A stretch of 64,000 nt of DNA from positions 1-64,000 of the forward strand of contig JBNKRJ010000114.1 in the NCBI GenBank assembly GCA_050296515.1, in the 5' to 3' direction. A program made the position numbers and the translations under genes. Positions 60,048-64,000 of the stretch are shown in pieces. Each line of letters opens with the position of its first letter. Positions within the stretch are counted from its first letter, which is position 1. The stretch is from NBLH01 sp050296515 (GTDB lineage Bacteria; Bacteroidota; Bacteroidia; Bacteroidales; NBLH01). The notes beneath the pieces are model-generated. The model saw only the letters and a list, made by a program, of their open reading frames with translations. It was not told where the DNA came from and made no database searches.

Positions 60048-61349
60048 ATGAAAACCATTCTCACACAAGAAGAAATACGTGCTTTGTATGAAACAAAAAA
60101 AGAGAACTTCATTTCCTATGCGCTTGGGCTTACAAAAAATCCAACAATGGCAGAAGACCTGGTACAGGAAGTGTTTTTGAAATTATTAAATTCACCAATA
60201 AAAAAGGGCATTTCAGGAAACCCTTTTTTTTACATTTTGAAAGTCATCAAAAACTTGTTTATCGACAATTGCAGAAAAGTCGAATCACGGGCAAAAAAAG
60301 ATTCTGTTTCCGTTGATGATGAGTCCGCTCCAAATGCTGTTTTAGCAGAAGTATATGAACAGGCAGACAGGGATGAGAATGCTTTTGACGGGCTGGGACA
60401 AGATATTCTGAAATGCAAAAAATCTTTCAGCTCATCCGAAAAAGAGGTTTTTGCACATATGGAAGAAGGAACCACCTTAACCCGGGAAATTGCACAAAAG
60501 TGCGACATTGTTCCTAGTGTTGTAAGCACCCTAAAAGGACGAATTAAGAAAAAGGTTTCTGATTCATTGGAGAAAAGCCCTTGTGCTGGAGAGTATAGTT
60601 TCTACCTAAAAAACAGAAGGAAAAAACCATCTGTTTTTTCTTTGGAAAGTTTGAAACACAAGGTAATCATTGCCCCCAGTATACTTGAAGAGTGCGTTGC
60701 TGTATTTCATGATAAAGATATTTTCCCGTTTTTGACTGGGGAAAAAGACATTCCCTCGGATGATTATTTATTGGCAAAAGTACTGAATGCAGTTGTGGTT
60801 TTTACAGATATTTACGAACATTTGATTTTTTTCAATAAAAACCAATCCACAGGAACTCTTAATGTCATATTGACTTCCGTAAGAGAAACCTTTTCCAAAA
60901 TCCCTGTTTTCCAATTGATGCTTACAGATTGTGGGGGATATTACAAAGATGAAGTGATACAGCTTTTAAATGCCCCGGTTTCAATTGAAGAAAACAGCCT
61001 GAATTATTCCCAAAGTGAACTACAGGCTTTTAACCTTGTTACTCATCAAAGTATTCAGTTATTTGTAAATGGATTAAAGGATGATTTTCTATTTACCCGA
61101 ATTTTGGGGTTTGAAACACAAATGCCAAATGATAGGGAGTTTAAAGAAAAATTTAATCGTATTGTAAAGCCGCTTTTCCATTTTTGGGAAGATAGTTTTT
61201 GTGAGAAATATGATGTCATAAAAAAACTTGTGCCCGGATGGCTTCCATTTGCCAAACAAATCTATAATGGCAGTCCGGTTTTACAGAAATATGCAGAGCA
61301 AAACTGGAGCTCGTGTAAAGAAGTTGTTAACCTTTTTAGTGGAGGCTGA
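60048..61349 (+). CDS. ECF-type sigma factor with a long C-terminal extension
   Basis: A 433-residue protein. Residues 1-90 carry sigma region 2 (YALGLTKNPTMAEDLVQEVF, LKVIKNLFIDNCRK); residues 125-175 carry region 4 (FSSSEKEVFAHMEEGTTLTR, IVPSVVSTLKGRIKKKV). Typical ECF sigmas are about 180-200 residues; about 250 extra residues follow with no recognised domain. The extension may be a sensor or fused anti-sigma-like domain. It is the one plus-strand gene at this end of the element. Confidence 0.82.
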   Translation: MKTILTQEEIRALYETKKENFISYALGLTKNPTMAEDLVQEVFLKLLNSPIKKGISGNPFFYILKVIKNLFIDNCRKVESRAKKDSVSVDDESAPNAVLAEVYEQADRDENAFDGLGQDILKCKKSFSSSEKEVFAHMEEGTTLTREIAQKCDIVPSVVSTLKGRIKKKVSDSLEKSPCAGEYSFYLKNRRKKPSVFSLESLKHKVIIAPSILEECVAVFHDKDIFPFLTGEKDIPSDDYLLAKVLNAVVVFTDIYEHLIFFNKNQSTGTLNVILTSVRETFSKIPVFQLMLTDCGGYYKDEVIQLLNAPVSIEENSLNYSQSELQAFNLVTHQSIQLFVNGLKDDFLFTRILGFETQMPNDREFKEKFNRIVKPLFHFWEDSFCEKYDVIKKLVPGWLPFAKQIYNGSPVLQKYAEQNWSSCKEVVNLFSGG

Positions 61350-61452
61350 ACAATAATTTTTAGGCTATTTCTTTCATCAATCCCAAATACTCCCTTGTTG
61401 AATATTATCTGTAAAAGTCTTGCAATTCTTAAAGAGGTGATTTATGAAAAGC

Positions 61453-63072
61453 TTATTTCCTCCTTTTCCTCTTTTTCGCCTTTTGCTTTGCCCGAGAAGA
61501 AAGCTTCCTTTTCTGTACTTTTTCCAGAACTGGATTTAGTTCACTTTCCATTTTTTCTAACATGTTTTCCCTTTTGGCTTCAAAATTTTCATAAAAAGTA
61601 TTTATACCCTCTTCCGCCCCAAGCATGCGAAAAACATAATCAATATCACCCAAATCTTGGCGACCTCTGACTTCATCAAGGTTTTTTAACTTATCCATAC
61701 CTCTGAAGAACCTTACTAGATACTCAGGTAGAATAAAACGGTCTCCATTCGCTTTTAAGATTTTCTTAAATTGTTGTTTGAGAGGAACTTGTTTTTCATT
61801 TAACTCTTCGATGAATTTAAAGTACATTTTTTCAAAAGCTGTTTCTGGTTGTGTTTTGTATTTTGTCCTTATGTATTCAGACAAATTGACGAATGAATAC
61901 TGTGGCGTTCCATAGTTTTTTTTGATAAACTCAATGATAGAAAACCACTTTTCTTTATTGGACGCTTTTTTGAGGGAACCCCAAATCCCTAAATCCTTTA
62001 AATTTGCTCCAAATCCTTCGTCCCAGAAAAAGACAGTTTGACGTTTTTCATGCAGAATTGAGAGCATTTTCCGTATTAATTCTGGATTTTCAGTTACGCC
62101 TAATTTCTGAATGGTTTCATCCAATACCTTCCGTTGCATAGGCGTATCATCCCAAGGACTACTCGTTTCAAATTTTTCCATAAGGATATTAAACGCTTCT
62201 TTTTCTGACACCCAGTTATTTCGTTGGTTTTCTTTTTCAATTATCCTACAAACCTTTTTCTTTGAGTGTTCAGTTTGCATCAGTTCATCAAGCTTGTTCA
62301 CAAGCGATTTATACCCTTTCGATTGATTTGGGAGGAATGGTTCATTATTCAGAAAGCGTTTTAGGTTTTCGTATTGAAAAACACTCGTGTCAGAATACTT
62401 GCGAATGAAATCCAAAGCTTTATACAATCTCAAGGTAGTTTCACCAAGCTCATCCAAAATTTCAAGTTCTTCCAAATTTCTTTTTGCTTCTGCGTAAGAG
62501 GATGGAAGTTCTTCGTTCGGATGAAATATAAAAAAGAAATAGAAAAGGACTTGGCTAATATCAACTGCAAATTCTTCTTCCATATCACAACCTAATCTAT
62601 CCAGAAAATCATCTGAAAAATCCAGGTCGTGAAGAGTAATTATTGATGGGGCTTCTTTCGCAGGAAGGATAAATGTATCTAGCTTATGGTGCATCAACAT
62701 ATGGCGGAGCATCCCAAAATATCCTACTCGTTTTTCTAATAGCTTGTTTTCTTCTTCTGAATAATCTGAAGTTTTCCATTCCGAAGTGTATTCTATAAAG
62801 TCTTCATCCTTTTTTTCTTTTACACAAAGCTCGAATTCATTCACTTTTCCCAAAATAACCTTCTTGTCATTTGTCGGGGCCTTGAAATCTATTAGCCCCT
62901 TGAATCCTTCCAAATCTTTTTTCTTTACAGGAGTAATATTGAACAACTCTCCATCTTTTTCCAGAAGTTTTGGTATTATTTCGGAAGTTGTCAGCCCTTC
63001 ATCTTTCAAAGATTTCAGGAAGCGATTGAATTCAAGAGATTCGTTTTCGAAAGAAATAAAATGGTCAGACAT
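61453..63072 (-). CDS. Hypothetical 539-residue protein
   Basis: A large cytosolic, charged, mainly helical protein. It has no signal, membrane segment or recognised motif. The C terminus is very basic (KLSSRAKQKAKKRKRRK), which suggests nucleic-acid binding. It begins 43 bases after the stop codon of the neighbouring partial gene, so both may be co-transcribed. I do not recognise its family. Confidence 0.6.
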   Translation of the reverse strand: MSDHFISFENESLEFNRFLKSLKDEGLTTSEIIPKLLEKDGELFNITPVKKKDLEGFKGLIDFKAPTNDKKVILGKVNEFELCVKEKKDEDFIEYTSEWKTSDYSEEENKLLEKRVGYFGMLRHMLMHHKLDTFILPAKEAPSIITLHDLDFSDDFLDRLGCDMEEEFAVDISQVLFYFFFIFHPNEELPSSYAEAKRNLEELEILDELGETTLRLYKALDFIRKYSDTSVFQYENLKRFLNNEPFLPNQSKGYKSLVNKLDELMQTEHSKKKVCRIIEKENQRNNWVSEKEAFNILMEKFETSSPWDDTPMQRKVLDETIQKLGVTENPELIRKMLSILHEKRQTVFFWDEGFGANLKDLGIWGSLKKASNKEKWFSIIEFIKKNYGTPQYSFVNLSEYIRTKYKTQPETAFEKMYFKFIEELNEKQVPLKQQFKKILKANGDRFILPEYLVRFFRGMDKLKNLDEVRGRQDLGDIDYVFRMLGAEEGINTFYENFEAKRENMLEKMESELNPVLEKVQKRKLSSRAKQKAKKRKRRK

Positions 63073-63115
63073 CAGTGATATTCTACCTGTTAAAGAAAAA
63101 ATATTCTATCGGACT

Positions 63116-64000
63116 TTATTGCTTGGATTCTTTTTTCCCAAACCTTTCTTTGAGTGCATTAAAATCTGTTCCCGGATTGGTTCGGATGTACTTAATCATT
63201 TCCCCCATCTTTTTAGCTCCTTGGGGGGTGAGGTTATATTCACCTGGTTTGAGTAGGCCAAGTTCGCGAAAGTCTGCTCTTGCCCCTTCCAATCCTTTTC
63301 CATTTGCAAATTCAGGGTCACGGAATGGTTTAAAAATCATTTCTATTTCTTTGAGCTCCTGGCTTGTTGGAATTTCTCCACGTTTTCCTACTCCTGTGAA
63401 ACTCAATATCGTCTTTGTTACCTCCCGTTGCTGGCTGGTAATTGGTTTCCCACTCTCCACTTCACTATACAAAACTCCACCAAGGTGTAGAGGCTGGCGT
63501 GCCCCGTTTCCATTTTCAATATGTTCGTACAAAGAGCCTGTCCAAATATCAGCATGTTGCCGTTTTCGGTTGAATCCAAGCACTCCTGGGTTCATATCTA
63601 CTGGGATACGCTTATCACCAAATTCAAACACGGCTTTTTTACCTCTCATTTCAACTGTTCCGTTTGCAATAGCCCGCTTGGTTTCTTTTCCTTGTTCATT
63701 TTCAAGCTTTTCCGTGGAATCCTTAATCTCGGAAAGGTCTGCATTGATTTGTTTGAGTTCATTGAGTTCTGCTTCGGTCATTTCACTGACAGGCTTCTTT
63801 TCGAGGGTTTCTTTTCTTTTTATAAGTTCTTTTTCTTGTGTTTTGAGTTGTTTGATTTTCTCTTGCCTCACATCGTCCCTGTTTTCCAAATCTTTGTACA
63901 AATCACTGGTCGTTTTCACGTCCATTGGCGGGATTTGTACCCCGGATTGACGTACCAATTCTTTTTTTGTTTCTTCTGAGATGTCCGCAGAGTTGTAGAT
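63116..64000 (-). CDS. Hypothetical mobile-element protein, N-terminus beyond window
   Basis: At least 294 residues; the frame is open to the window edge (NSADISEETKKEL and onward), so the start lies to the right. A coiled coil (about residues 40-110 of the visible part) precedes a compact region: FEFGDKRIPVDMNPGVLGFN, HADIWTGSLYEHIENGNGAR, PLHLGGVLYSEVESGKPITS. The end is a small helical domain (GEYNLTPQGAKKMGEMIKYI). No family is firmly recognised; the HLGGVLYS segment resembles DNA- or relaxase-associated element proteins only in style. Confidence 0.55.
   Translation of the reverse strand: MYNSADISEETKKELVRQSGVQIPPMDVKTTSDLYKDLENRDDVRQEKIKQLKTQEKELIKRKETLEKKPVSEMTEAELNELKQINADLSEIKDSTEKLENEQGKETKRAIANGTVEMRGKKAVFEFGDKRIPVDMNPGVLGFNRKRQHADIWTGSLYEHIENGNGARQPLHLGGVLYSEVESGKPITSQQREVTKTILSFTGVGKRGEIPTSQELKEIEMIFKPFRDPEFANGKGLEGARADFRELGLLKPGEYNLTPQGAKKMGEMIKYIRTNPGTDFNALKERFGKKESKQ

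Overview
The window is a Bacteroidota chromosome, most likely from a marine or sediment relative of the Bacteroidales/Marinilabiliales. Reasons: a type IX secretion cluster (porU, porV, gldJ and a PorP/SprF protein), promoters with the Bacteroidota -7 motif TAnnTTTG, little Shine-Dalgarno signal, an A+T-rich genome, and lipoproteins typical of the phylum. No species is assigned.

Bases 1-29,800 are ordinary chromosome. A MarR-controlled fatty-acid beta-oxidation operon (marR, fused 3-hydroxyacyl-CoA dehydrogenase/enoyl-CoA hydratase, thiolase, acyl-CoA dehydrogenase) faces a divergent acyl-CoA thioesterase. Then come murF, gldJ, a PorP-like protein, porU, porV and ispF, an order conserved with gliding Flavobacteriia. 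After these lie thioredoxin-fold proteins, small lipoproteins, a large AsmA-family protein, urocanate hydratase, a zinc-ribbon coiled-coil protein, a Nif3-like protein, a MerR-like regulator and an M23 peptidase. A tRNA-Val gene at 29,659 ends this part.

Bases 29,800-64,000 look like an integrated mobile element running off the right edge. Its left part has a D12-class adenine methylase, a large serine recombinase with a 19-bp inverted repeat at its start, a 45-residue protein and a SymE-like protein. Its right part (48-64 kb) is the mobilisation backbone: CHC2/Toprim primase, L,D-transpeptidase, VirD4-type coupling protein, relaxase, MobC-like protein, an HTH protein, a membrane/vWA-like protein and a sigma factor with a long extension. 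No VirB4-type ATPase is visible, so the rest of a secretion channel is either outside the window or supplied by another element.

A defence island lies between these parts (34.5-48 kb). It has (a) a tRNA-like gene with serine-type body, GAU anticodon and degenerate acceptor stem; (b) a complete four-gene type II CBASS (CD-NTase, Cap2 E1/E2, Cap3 JAB protease, HNH-SAVED nuclease); (c) an IS982-like remnant; (d) a tight three-gene operon encoding a TIR-zinc-ATPase protein, a NACHT-type NTPase fused to a formylglycine-generating-enzyme-like domain, and a sodium:solute symporter, which I know as no described system; and (e) a membrane protein followed by a decayed TIR-like gene.

The two most unusual signals are the operon in (d) and, at 52.6-57.0 kb, a run of genes whose products share one C-terminal tail of 20-21 residues ending Gly/Glu/Arg-Arg. 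The tail occurs on the relaxase, on a DUF2958-type protein and on a set of small paralogues. It looks like a portable sorting tag, possibly a transfer signal read by the coupling protein.
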